In this document: one piece after another, positions 12,294-22,121 of the stretch
Numbering within the stretch: position 1 is the stretch's first letter
How the letters are laid out: each line of letters opens with the position of its first letter
Origin: Welwitschia mirabilis
Lineage: Eukaryota; Gnetophyta; Gnetopsida; Welwitschiales
Assembly: GCA_051453625.1 (NCBI GenBank)
Contig: JBOZIK010000001.1
Span: 75,053,050-75,117,049, forward strand
Direction of reading: 5' to 3'
DNA length: 64,000 nucleotides
Program-made: the position numbers and the translations under genes
The notes under the pieces: model-generated
Databases searched by the model: none
What the model saw: the letters and a program-made list of their open reading frames with translations, nothing else
Told to the model about the DNA's origin: nothing

Positions 12294-13272
12294 ATGTTGC
12301 ATAATACAATATGCTAGTGTAGCGGGAGTAATCCGAATGTCATATCTCATTGAAGTCTAATTACAAAAGACTTAAGTTACTTTTGTAATTAAATAGGAAC
12401 CAATAATAAATCCCAATGCAAGAATATAAACTACCATGAAAAGTGCAATCTATAATCTAAGCTAACATGCAATGCAAATGAATCCTAATCCTACTTGCTT
12501 TTAGCCCTAACAAGAGCTATCCTTGACAACCTATATCACCTAACATAAGAAATTCTATAATGTAAATAATACAAACATGTAAAGAAAACCAAGATTTATA
12601 TTAAAAATGTAACATTCATTTGGATTATAGAATATCCAAGTCTCTATGAAAGATACTCTACACTCCAAAAAGTATGCATCTTTCTGCAACACTTACAGAT
12701 GGATCTCTTGTCCTTTGATCTTCTATCATAAGAATGTCTGGTGCATTAACGATAAGTAGGAGAGGAAAAGGGTGACTTATTTATAAGGGAATTATAATAG
12801 AGAAGAATAGATAACTAGTGCAGTTAGTTATGCTTATCAATGACATAGGAGTTAATGAAATAGTAAATGGAATCTTTATCTAAGTCAGTTACAAGATCTT
12901 GTCATCCAATATGTCATCTGGACGATAGTGGAGATGATAGTACATTGTAATATTTTCTTGAAACGCTAACTCAGTAATCCACATTGGCAACTATAGTAGT
13001 GTCATCATCCTAACTATTATGTGGATGATGGAGGAGATGATGGTCTTCTTTTAGCATTTTCTTAACAAACAGGCATTTCTATCAGTGATCCTTCTTCAAA
13101 TGTCTGTGCATTAGAAAGTGCCTTTAATTTAGTAAATTATGGTAATAATTGCACTTTTTTGATGCTTTGTTTTGTTCCACCGACATTCTCAAAATTGCAC
13201 CTAAACTTGTATAAAATTCATGTAAATAGCTCATAAAATCCATCAAATAACTATAAATTATTATCGCAACAA
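12294..13272 (-). mobile_element. LTR, family shared with 22.1, 53.5 and 63.2 kb
   Basis: This LTR of about 1 kb, in minus orientation, aligns along its length with 22.12-23.14 kb and more weakly with 53.46-54.72 kb. Shared landmarks are CTACTTGCTTTCAGCC, the GGATC..ATCATAAGAA..TCTGGTGCA block, a TATA box on the minus strand (plus 12778-12785, TATTTATA) and two GATGATAG motifs at about 12899-12943 and 13003-13046. The left edge near TGTTGCATAATACA and the right edge near CGCAACA are estimates. Confidence 0.65.
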
Positions 13273-13572
13273 TGATACTTAGGTTGCTTTGCAAAAGAAT
13301 ACTAAGAACCAAAAATAAATATTAATTCAAATGAATAAATAACAATTCATAATGCAAGATGTAACTATTCTAAATGCAAATGCCAAATGAACTAATACTA
13401 CTTGCTTTCAGCCTTAACAAAGGCTATCCTTGAGGATTTATGTCACCCAAGAAATTATCACTAGATTAAGGACAATCATAAACCATAAGGATAATCAAAA
13501 AACCTAAGATGTAAATATGAAAAGAAAATCAAGTTTTATATTAAAAGAGTAACAACATCTGGGTTACAAAAT
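13273..13572 (-). mobile_element. Truncated second LTR copy
   Basis: From about 13285 (GGTTGCTTTGCAAA) to the gap at 13573 the sequence matches 22.20-22.50 kb closely, including a long shared run ending in GGGTTACAAAAT. It is therefore a second member of the LTR family, in the same orientation as the LTR on its left, lacking its first 80 bases or so and cut by the gap on the right. The two may be the remains of nested or tandem insertions. Confidence 0.6.
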
Positions 13573-13672
13573 NNNNNNNNNNNNNNNNNNNNNNNNNNNN
13601 NNNNNNNNNNNNNNNNNNNNNNNNNNNNNNNNNNNNNNNNNNNNNNNNNNNNNNNNNNNNNNNNNNNNNNNN
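13573..13672. other. Assembly gap (100 N)
   Basis: The gap joins an LTR fragment on the left to LINE coding sequence on the right. The flanks are unrelated, so the join may be a scaffold link between different repeats. The 3' end of the LINE, its poly(A) tail and the rest of the gypsy LTR are missing here. Confidence 0.9.
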
Positions 13673-14086
13673 AACCTTGAATTTTAACTTCTTGAAGAAG
13701 GACTATATCTATATTCTTTTTTGCTATGTAATCTCGGACAATGTATTTTCTACGGGGGTCCGAGAGTCCCCGCACATTCCAAGAGATGAAATTCATGATG
13801 AAGGATCAGAAGAAGACCCAAATCCCTCCCCAAGAACCTGCCAAGAATTAGTAGACTCAAAACTATTTGCTACTGATCTGCTTGGCCTTCTAAATTGATT
13901 GATGATACCATTTCCAGTTTTAGTCATATGATTTATAACTCCAGAGGGACTAAATACAGGATTGTTTCTAGTAACATGGGCATATGATTTTTTATTGACC
14001 GTTTGCCAACCTTCATCTTTATCAGTATCCTTGTTGAGCTGTCTAAAATTTTGAGATATTTCTTGGTTAGCTTCTTGACTAGCAGT
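13673..14086 (-). mobile_element. LINE fragment with ORF1/ORF2 junction
   Basis: On the minus strand the end of ORF1 (about 14086 down to 13793) gives a phrase WQTVNKKSYAHV typical of plant LINE first ORFs. It ends in a TGA that overlaps the ATG of ORF2 (13796) in the tetranucleotide ATGA. ORF2 begins MNFISWNVRGLSDPRRK and continues to LLQEVK before the gap. WNVRGL and LLQEVK are hallmark segments of the apurinic/apyrimidinic-type endonuclease (Asn and Glu active-site residues) of non-LTR retrotransposons. The visible part has no stop and normal codon use, so it is younger than its surroundings. It interrupts the 3' LTR of the gypsy element, with the 5' truncation point near 14086. Confidence 0.85.
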
Positions 14087-14426
14087 AATTCTTATTTCTT
14101 GCTTCCAGTTTTGAGTACAGTCGTATTTATAATGAAATAAAAGAACTAATCTATCTATTTTTATGATGCATGAATACAAAATGGTCTATAAATTAATCTC
14201 GGTCTTCTTACAGCATGCTTCCCGTAATCTCGGTCTTCTTACGGCATGCTTCCCGAACACTCATTCTTATTTTATTTTATTTGCAAAATGGTCTGTAAAT
14301 TAATTTTATTTTTCACTGCTTGTAATTGTGATGTGTCATGATGACTGCTGATGCTTAATGATGTGTATGCTAAATGTATGCTTGAAATGATTGATTAGGA
14401 TAGGTTGAGATCTGATTTTCATGACA
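14087..14426 (-). repeat. 3' LTR of the gypsy element (truncated)
   Basis: The segment aligns with 19306-19657 of the 5' LTR; both share the run from AATTCTTATTTCTT to a final GTGACA or ATGACA. The rest of the LTR is absent because LINE sequence and a gap follow. A 31-bp unit (TAATCTCGGTCTTCTTAC...CCCG) occurs twice in tandem, 14194-14224 and 14225-14255, against once in the 5' LTR. In transcription sense the LTR starts TGTCATGAAAATCAG directly after the polypurine tract. Confidence 0.9.
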
Positions 14427-14442
14427 CCCCTCCCCCCTCGAG
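14427..14442 (-). other. Polypurine tract of the gypsy element
   Basis: On the minus strand CTCGAGGGGGGAGGGG immediately precedes the TGTCA start of the 3' LTR. Its position and purine content are those of the plus-strand priming site of LTR retrotransposons. It fixes both the orientation and the LTR edge. Confidence 0.9.
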
Positions 14443-14800
14443 GATGTCCTTGTCCTCAAGGACATAACCCCGAGTATCTGTGTTTGAGAGCTTTGTAGTC
14501 CTCCCAGGTTGCCTCAGTTCGATCGAAATTTGTCCATTTGATTAAGACTTTTGTGGCTTTCTGATTTCCCCCTTTTACAATTTTGCAATTGAGAATAGCC
14601 CTAGGTTCTATCTTGATTTCACCGTTAGGGTCAACCGGGGGTAGGTTAATGGTGGGAATGATGTCTGGGCCTATCCTTCACTTCAGCTGCAAAATGTGAA
14701 AAATAGGGTGTATCCCTGAGCCTTCCGGTAATTCAAGTTGATATGCCACTTGACCCACTCTCCCTAGCACTCGGTATGGTCCAAAAAATTTGGCTTCCAA
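14443..14800 (-). pseudogene. Integrase C-terminus and chromodomain
   Basis: Minus-strand translation gives [20 protein letters not shown] (the GPY/F-type segment of the integrase tail), then [11 protein letters not shown]. After one TGA stop follows a chromodomain with VLIKWTNFDRTEATWEDY. The VLIKW..ATWEDY pair is the signature of plant chromovirus chromodomains, which direct integration to particular chromatin. The TGA (former CGA likely) interrupts the frame between the two parts. Confidence 0.88.
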
Positions 14801-14821
14801 TTTTCGATTAGGCCTGTAGTT

Positions 14822-15830
14822 TTAAGTACACCAGATCCCCAATATCCTATTCTGTGCCTTATGTAACTTCTCTCTCAATATCCGAATGGCTACTCCTTTA
14901 TCTTTGATGAATTCCCCAGCAACTTCATTTACTATCTCTAAGGCCTGGTCAAACCCATATTGTGAGGGTTGAGTCTTGTAGAGAACTTGAAATGGTGTAG
15001 TATCTATTGTTGAGTGGTAATTGGTGTATACCACCATTCGGCAAGGAGTAACCATTTAATCCACTTGTTTGGGCTTAACACCAGTTATGCACCTTAAGTA
15101 ACACTCCAGACATTAGTTAACATGTTCTATTTGGCCATCTATTTGCGGGTGATAAGTAGTACTTAAAACTAATTTAATGGCAATAGCTGAGAACAAATTC
15201 TGCCAAAAATTACTGGTGAAATCCTATCCCTGTCACTTGCTATTGAATTTGGGAGTCCGTGTAACCGATAGACTGAATTAATGAATACTTGTGCTACCTG
15301 AGGGGTCGTGAAGGGATGAAAAAGGGTCATAAAATGAGCGTACTTAGTGAAACGATCAATTACCATCATTATCGAGTCCTTGTCTTCTGACCTTTAAAGA
15401 CCTTCAATAAAGTCCATGCTTATCTCTTTCAAAGTTGCCTATAGAATAGGCAAGGGATGGAGAAGTCCGGGAACTCGAACATTTTCCTCTTTATTCCTAT
15501 GGCAAACGTCACATTCTGCTATGATTCTTTTAACGTCTTTAAACAACCCCTTCCAATAGATAAAAGACTTGGATCTTTTATAAGTGGAAAGCACTCCCTG
15601 TGAATGCTTTCTAAAATTTTGACTATGATCTGGGTCCCCTTTCCCACATAAATATTCCCTCGGTATTTAACTATTCCATTGATAATGGAATATCTGGGAG
15701 AGGGTCCTTTGTCGTCCTGTATATCCTGGATTAGTTGTTGAGTCTCAGAATCATGCTTATAGCTCTCTGCCACTTCCTTAAGCCAAGTTGGCATTACGAT
15801 AGTGATTACTGACAATTCGGCATCCTCTTC
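14822..15830 (-). pseudogene. Gypsy integrase, broken
   Basis: Pieces in order on the minus strand are the zinc-finger-like entry region (15815-15519), the catalytic core start (MDFIEGL near 15400, VIDRFTKYAHF at 15360, IASDRDRI near 15220), [12 protein letters not shown] near 15140 and the tail YHSTIDTTPFQVLY (about 15015). The two aspartates (DFIEGL, SDRD) and the glutamate (GQIEHVN) expected of a DDE integrase core are all still encoded. Several stops and frameshifts separate the pieces, for example TAA or TAG after PSLF and FIEGL, so no full protein is made. Confidence 0.9.
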
Positions 15831-15839
15831 CCATCTACG

Positions 15840-16480
15840 CGAGAGGGCGTTGGCTGCCTTGTTATCATGCCCCTTACAGTATTAGACGGCATAAACTAAT
15901 CCTAATAGCTTGGCAAATCCCTTCTTCTGTATAGGGGTTGTGAGGCGTTGATCCAACAAATACTTCAAGCTTTCGTGGTCAGTCTTAATAACAAACGACC
16001 CTATTTCCAAATAGTGTCCACTTAAATACTGCCATTAGCAATGCCAAAAATCTCCTCCTCGTACACAGATAATCCTCTATTTTTAACACCTAAGGTCTTA
16101 CTCATGAAGGCAATATGCCTTAAATCTTGAGTCAGTATTGCCCCAATGCCTGAGTCAGAGGCATCGATCTCCAAAAAAAATGGTTGTGAAAAATTGGGCA
16201 TGGCCAGAACTAGAGCTTAAGTCATTGCTTTCTTAAGAGCTTCAAAAGCTGTAGTCGCCCCTTGATCCCACATAAAAGCATTCTTCCTTGGGAGGTTGGA
16301 CAGAGGCTTGCTGATCTTTCCATAATCTTGAATAAACCTCTGGTAGGACCCTGTTAGTCAGAGGAAATCCCTCAATGCTTTGACAGTCCTGGGGGCTGGC
16401 CAATTAACTATCACCTCTACTTTTTCTGGGTCGGTGGAAACCCCATGGGACGATATTATTTGCCCCAGATATTCTACCTT
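15840..16480 (-). pseudogene. Gypsy RNase H domain, broken
   Basis: Minus-strand translation shows [27 protein letters not shown] and the RNase H start FFLEIDASDSGIGAIL, followed by LSVYEEEILAL. The order IDASDSGIGAIL then YEEEILAL is that of the RNase H domain of gypsy polyproteins (Asp of the first motif present, Glu of the YEKELLAL-like motif present). Stops occur within the segment. Confidence 0.85.
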
Positions 16481-16489
16481 AGGCTACCT

Positions 16490-17060
16490 GAATTAGCACT
16501 TTTTGTGCTTGACAAATAGCTGATGCTCCCGTAGTTTGGAAAACACTAGCTCTAAAATTCTGTCAGCATGTTGTTCATAAGATTTTGAAAAGTAGTGGGA
16601 GCATTAGTAAGCCTGAAGGGCATCACCAGGAATTCATAGTGCCCATGGTGAGTCTGGAAGGCCGTTTTATATACGTCTTCGGGGTACATGCGGATCTGAT
16701 GATATCCTGACCGTAAATCAAGTTTAGAAAAAACTGTTTCCAATAGGTTTTCTATCATCGGAATTAGAAACTTATCCTTGATGGTCATGTCATTTAATTT
16801 TTAGTAATCAAATACACATGCGCATAGTACGATCTTTCTTCTTAACTAATAGTACCGGTAAGACAAATCAACTTTGACTTGGTCTAATGATTCCTTATTG
16901 TAGAAGTTCCCTAATCTACTTTTCAATTTCTGTCTTCTGGTGGTAGGGATAGAGATAAGACTAGAGATTCACTGGTTCTGCTTCCGGTTTACGAGATATA
17001 TGGTGGTCATAGGACCTACTAGGTGGTAGTTCAATGGGCTCAGTGAATAGCTGAGCATGT
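16490..17060 (-). pseudogene. Gypsy reverse transcriptase lacking the catalytic box
   Basis: The minus strand reads LPPSRSYDHHIS at about 17025, the damaged VKKKD segment near 16850, then (16788 down to 16552) [45 protein letters not shown] and NAPTTFQ. The next phrase should run through the F/YxDD active site. Instead the sequence jumps to [14 protein letters not shown] and LREHQLFVKHKKC in another frame. About 25 codons including the two catalytic aspartates are therefore missing near 16570-16590. The element could only have moved since then with enzyme supplied in trans. Confidence 0.9.
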
Positions 17061-17128
17061 TTGTAATTGAGTTAGCAGATAGACCTGGGAACCTCTGGGT
17101 CCTAAGGTTCTGTCTAGATTAAAGTCAA

Positions 17129-17683
17129 CTAAGCTAACCACTGATCCTTATGTGGGTTCTGTAAATCGTCCAAAACTTCGCAGCTGATGATTCTTAATGA
17201 GGCTTGGTTTGTTGCTCCTGTCAGCTTAATCATGTCCCCATGATAATCAAATTCCAAAGTATAAAAATTAAAATCAAATGTGATGGGGCTGATCACCCTC
17301 AACCAATCGACTCCAAGTACTATGTTGCAATCCCCGAGTTTTAGAAGCCTGATGTCTACTGTAAACTGGTATTCCTGCATCTCCCATTGGAATTTAGAAC
17401 ACTCCATTCTGCTAATCATGTGATCCCCATTGGCTACAGTCACCACCAGTGGATATGACTTGGTGGATGTTACAGGATTTCCTACCAATGTCGTGGGGTC
17501 TATGAAGCTATGTGTGTTGCCCGTGTCTATGAGTATGATGATACTCTTCCCATAGAAGGTGGCCCTAATCCGAAGGATAATGGGAGATGAATAACAGGTG
17601 ATTGAATTTAGAGTTATCTCATCTTCAACATCAGTCTCTTCTGGGCTGGGTTTTGCCACTATCTCCTCCGAGGGTTCGAGCAC
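17129..17683 (-). pseudogene. Gypsy aspartic protease, intact domain
   Basis: An open segment of 184 residues carries IIILIDTGNTHSFID, the DTG active site of retroviral-type aspartic proteases, and NIVLGVDWLRVISPITFDF, the conserved flap/C-terminal segment of plant gypsy proteases. The upstream acidic part links it to the gag zinc knuckle. The domain itself has no stop, but the polyprotein around it is broken. Confidence 0.9.
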
Positions 17684-17689
17684 TTCTCC

Positions 17690-18820
17690 TTCATCTCCTT
17701 CGATAAAGTGCAGAGTCTGGTTCTGACACTTATGCCTTGGGCTCTACTTCTCATTGCACTTAAAGCAATCCCCCTTCTTGAACTCACTGTTAGGCCTCTA
17801 TGGAAAAGGCTTGGTGATGACTTTGGTTGTTACCATCTTTCCTAGACTGTTGCTATTGATTTTGTTAGACGGAACCTGGTATTTCTTCCATGCCTCTAGC
17901 TTTTGTTCCTCTCTCTCAGTCAATTTGTATACTTTCTCCAATGTATCCGTTTTAAACATTAACACACTATGCCTGATCTCTTTGTTGAATCCACTAACAA
18001 AAATGTGGATGAAATGTGATTTAGGTAGCAGGGGGTTAAATTCTAGCATGTTGGCACGTAATTCTTTAAACATGTCGATATATTCTGAGATCATTCCCTT
18101 CTATCTAAGCTTATTAAATTCTCCTATGACATGCTCCAAATCATGCTTGTCATATTTGACAAGGATTACCCTTAATAACTCCTCCCAGCTGACATAATGC
18201 TTCCCAATTGAAAAATTATGGAACCATTTTTCTGCTTTCTTATTGAAATAAAGGGCAGCTATTTGGTTCCTTTACTGTTCTGGAGTGTTGTAATATTGGA
18301 AATACCTCTGACACTGTCTGATTAAGAATTTAGCGTTTTTTCCTTCAAATGTCATGAGCTCAATCTTTGGTCTTGGCTGGAACTGATGTCTAGTAGCCTC
18401 AGTTATACTAAGTAGACCAAAGTGGCCTGCTCCCATGAGTACCGGCTGGGGAACTAGCTTGCCTAATGATGGTCTAATAGGAGGTGTAGGTAAAATACCT
18501 CTGGAACCCTTGTCTGAAGGTGAACCTTCTTTGACTACTACACTAGGTGCAGATGGCCTACTACCTGGCTATTAAATCATAGCCAATAACTGATCTAGCT
18601 TAATATCCGTTGCTATCTGGGAATCCTGTACTCTCTGCTCCAAGCCACGGTGTGAGTCTTAAATCCATTATTCGATTTCCTGGATCTGTAAACCAGATTC
18701 ATCCATGACTTGTTTCAGTCTTGCCTCAATTTTACCCTCTAGCTCCTGTAGATGCCATTTCATATTAGCTTCTGTTTGAGACTGCTATGATCTTGTTTTT
18801 GACATTTCAGAGTCAAGAAA
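17690..18820 (-). pseudogene. Gypsy gag with a zinc knuckle, broken
   Basis: The clearest part is 18094 down to 17798, with EYIDMFKELRANM, a retrotransposon gag segment (FxxLxxxM type), and the phrase VSGFNKEIRHSV. Further on (about 17770-17725) comes a zinc knuckle CFKCNEK-stop-SPRHKC. The stop is TAG where the family has Trp (TGG), a single G-to-A change. The N-terminal half (18.1-18.8 kb) is interrupted by stops. Confidence 0.85.
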
Positions 18821-18834
18821 GAGCTTTGATATCA
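18821..18834 (-). other. Primer binding site of the gypsy element
   Basis: On the minus strand TGATATCAAAGCTC follows the 5' LTR. It matches the common TGGTATCAGAGCTC-type site for the initiator methionine tRNA apart from two G-to-A changes. Confidence 0.85.
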
Positions 18835-18835
18835 T

Positions 18836-19657
18836 GTGTAATAATTAAGGCTTTGCGGGTGATTTGAAAACTTGGAAAAACTTGCGGAGTCTCTTGTAAT
18901 TCTAATAAGTTTCAATGGTGGAGATCATTCCTCAGGGCAATTCCATAACTATCCAAAATTGGGCGGTCACGATTGTATTGCGTGTAGGATTTTAGGGGTA
19001 GATTTGTCAATTGTTGAGGCTTCAGATTAAAAAGGCGGATGCGATCTAAGTATCACATCCTTTGTCTCTTTGTCCCTCTTGTCTTCCAAATTATCTCTCT
19101 CTTTGTTAAAGGGTTTGAAACCCTAATCTTCGATATTCCATTTCTACTTTCTGATGATCTGTGGTGATTAACAGTGGAGTGCAGTGTATAGTTACCGTGA
19201 ACAGATACTACCAAAGCTGAGCGGTGAAGGAAATAACGGGGAAGAAGGAGAAAGAAGCAAGAGAAGAGATGAAGAGGTAGAAGGTAGAAGTGTGGAAAAG
19301 TAAGCAATTCTTATTTCTTCCTTCCCATTTTGAGTATAGTCGTATTTATAATTAAATAAAAGAACTAATCTATCTATTTTTACGATGCATGAATACAAAA
19401 TGGAATAAACGTGGAATGCTATAGTGGTTGAATCTGAGGAAGAATTAGTCTTCTTACGGCATACTTCCCGAACCTCTCTCTGACTTATTCTTATTTTATT
19501 TTGTTTACAAAAATGGTCTGTAAATTAATTTTATTTTCCACTACTTATAATCATGATGTGGCATGATGATTATACTATTGATGCTTGATGATGTGTATGC
19601 TAAATGTATGCTTGAAATGATTGACTAGGATAGGTTGAAAATCTAATTTTTGTGACA
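18836..19657 (-). repeat. 5' LTR of the gypsy element
   Basis: The LTR is about 820 bp, beginning (minus strand) TGTCACAAAAATTAG at 19657 and ending TTATTACACA near 18836, next to the primer site. The part 19306-19657 pairs with the truncated 3' LTR at 14087-14426. Small frames inside it are not genes. Confidence 0.9.
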
Positions 19658-20574
19658 CCTTAACTCAATGGCTAATGCCTTGGCTTTCACCTTCGCCTTC
19701 AGTGAATGATATGATAATAGTATATGTATATTTACTAAGTCTTCAATGGAGGAATCCTTCCAAAGTGGTCATTGCTGATATCACTTTTGGAAGACCACAT
19801 AACCCCTGGTTCAATAGACTCTGAAGATAAGAAATGTTGTCATCTCCTATGCAAAAATAATGTAGTTAGAATTTGAGTGTTGCTGCTAAACAGGATTCTT
19901 ATCCTTCATAATTCTTACCGATCATTCTGGATCTTCCTTCTCTATTCTCCTCTTGTTTCTAGAGCACTCTCTTTCAAGGTACTCTCCTATTTCTAATGTT
20001 GCCGATACCAAATATATCCTTTGACTGTGCTGGTTTCCTCTATCTTTGCTCCTTTCTCCTCTTTGAATGAATTCGCCTAACTGCTTATTCAATGTGGTCA
20101 TAACTGTTGGCATTACATGGAGTTGTGATAAAGGAAATCGTGTTGGCAGAAATGAGTGCAGAGGGGGTTGGATCATAGAAATCTTAAAGTGAAGGTTAAT
20201 TGCTATGGCTTCATAAAAAAGAGGGAAAAGACAAGCGAGTCCTATTATTCCTCATAATTGATGACATAACACAGATGATAATCCAAATAACGCACTTTCA
20301 TTCCTGATATTCATGTTTGGCCTTCAATGAATAGTGATGTGTGTGCCTTTCAAAAGTCCTCTTGATCTACTCTGTCTCGCACTTGGTAACTAGGAATTAC
20401 ATTAGTGAAACCAAGCTATCATGAGTACCTTAATTTCCAATGCTCAAAGTTATTCAAGATGTAACTCTTTCTTATTTTAATAGTAGAGAAGAATGAACCA
20501 TCGATGAATTTCCAAATCTTAAAAAAGGGAATATTACCTTTTGGATACTAGAATGGCTCTTGACACCCTGAATA
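19658..20574. other. Unrecognised stretch of more balanced base composition
   Basis: It is richer in GC than most of the window and keeps a minus-strand frame of 84 residues (20176 down to 19922, starting MIQPPLHSFLPTRF). I recognise no domain in it on either strand. It may be an older transposon interior, perhaps of the CACTA element whose terminus lies to the right, but nothing in the sequence proves this. Confidence 0.3.
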
Positions 20575-20747
20575 AAAAAAGTGTTAAAGCTCCTCCTTTG
20601 CTTTAAGGCATTTTTTTAAGGAATTTTTATAGAAATGGCTTTTTAAAGCCTTTTTTTCAAAGAAATGCCTTAAAAACTTTTAAGATATTTTTAAAGATCT
20701 TTTAAGGCATTGTTGAAATGTCTTAAAAGCCTATATTTCTAGTAGTG
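20575..20747 (-). mobile_element. Terminus of a CACTA (En/Spm) DNA transposon
   Basis: Read on the minus strand from 20747 the sequence is CACTACTAGAAATATAGGC, a typical plant CACTA terminal inverted repeat. Directly inside it are subterminal repeats of TTTTAAGGCATT in both orientations: 20601-20612, 20664-20675 (inverted), 20700-20711 and a variant at 20716-20730 (inverted). Repeated short motifs in both orientations next to the CACTA end are what transposase-binding regions of this superfamily look like. I did not find the opposite end in the window, nor a transposase. Confidence 0.75.
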
Positions 20748-22121
20748 TTTCTTTTGTTTATCTTAATTGCACCAATTTATGGAAATTGTCATAGAGCATA
20801 GAAGAATGCTTCTAAGATGGTATAGCTCCTAGTATGGATCAGTTTCTTTAAGTACAGTATTAAAATATGATTTAGTACAATCTAAATATTTTTATTATTA
20901 TTAAAAAAAAGAAAAAAAGAAANNNNNNNNNNTTATTATTATAATCTTAAATATAGAGGTGTTCTAGTATGCTTATTTTCTTTTTTATGATAATTTCTAT
21001 AAAATGAACGTAATGATGATTAGAATTATTATAACTAGGTAAATAATCCATTAAATATCCACATCAGATAGAATTGTATGCATGCATTTGTGTAGTGTAT
21101 TCATTGAATAAGACTAAATCAAGATAATCCTAATAATGTTCATTTCCATACTTGGATTTCATCACCAAGATGGGTTACATTGCATTTTTTTTAATACCCT
21201 TGTAAAAGTGGATTTCATCACCACTCTCACACCCCACCCATGTATGAACTTACTCCATATTAATATCTTGAGCCCTTGGCATTAATGGATTATGTTACAC
21301 CATCTAAAGATGTTTCAAGAAAGTTACGGTCATTTGTAAGAATGCATCCACCTCATATACCGCCCATCATGTGTATTGGAGGTATATCAATGTGAAGTAT
21401 AAGCCTATGAAGTTGAGTATAGCGATGTTTGTATAGTTTTGAACTTAAAGTAAAACCAACTCATGTCTAGAAAGTGGTCAGATATTGAGTTAGAATGTCG
21501 TTAATAGGAGTTGCAGCCTCCTATTATATTGATTAAGCACTTATACTTAAACTTAGCCATATATGTTTATATTAAGTTTACATCTTCTCAACAATTTATA
21601 AGATATCTTTCTATGTGACAAGGATATAAACTTATGACATTGTTATTATTTATAAACCAAAATAACTTAGGAATTAATTATAGATAAATATATAATAATA
21701 ATATGATTTGTTTTTTTCAAAATATAAAAAATGCTAATAAAGAAATAAGTAAAACTTGATCTTACATTCTGTTGTGTCTATTAGGTAATAACATTAAAGA
21801 GTAAAGGGAAAAAAAAAGAAAAAAATAGAAAAACATAGTGCTTGATTAGGGTAGAAAAGGTAAAGTTTCACATGCATAGCATTGGGTACTCTTCTCTCTT
21901 TAGTTGCAATTGGGTCATGAAGATGATGTACCCTGATCTTTACCGGTTCTCCACTTTTTATCTACCAACATCTTCTTAAACTTTCTGGTGAATAAAGCAT
22001 GTTATTCATTCATTTAGAATTGTAATTAAAAGATGAAAAACTAGAAGAATCATTGTTGTGGTGTGTATTTGTGAAAGATTTTACATTTAAAGGGATCCTA
22101 TCATTTATAACTAAAATAGAT
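20748..22121. other. No gene recognised; includes a 10-N gap
   Basis: The stretch holds a 10-N gap at 20923-20932 next to poly-A/TTA runs and otherwise AT-rich DNA without recognisable coding or transposon ends. Confidence 0.4.

Larger units (their letters stand above)
14087..19657 (-). mobile_element. Ty3/gypsy chromovirus-type retrotransposon
   Basis: The element is transcribed on the minus strand. Its order is 5' LTR (19657-18836), primer site (18834-18821), gag with a zinc knuckle, protease, RT, RNase H, integrase, chromodomain, polypurine tract (14442-14427) and 3' LTR (14426 down to 14087, where the LINE cuts it). The gag-PR-RT-RH-IN order and the C-terminal chromodomain place it among chromoviruses. 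Each domain still reads well but carries stops or frameshifts, and the RT lacks its catalytic box, so it cannot move by itself. The two LTRs differ by substitutions and by a 31-bp duplication, so the insertion is not recent. Confidence 0.93.
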
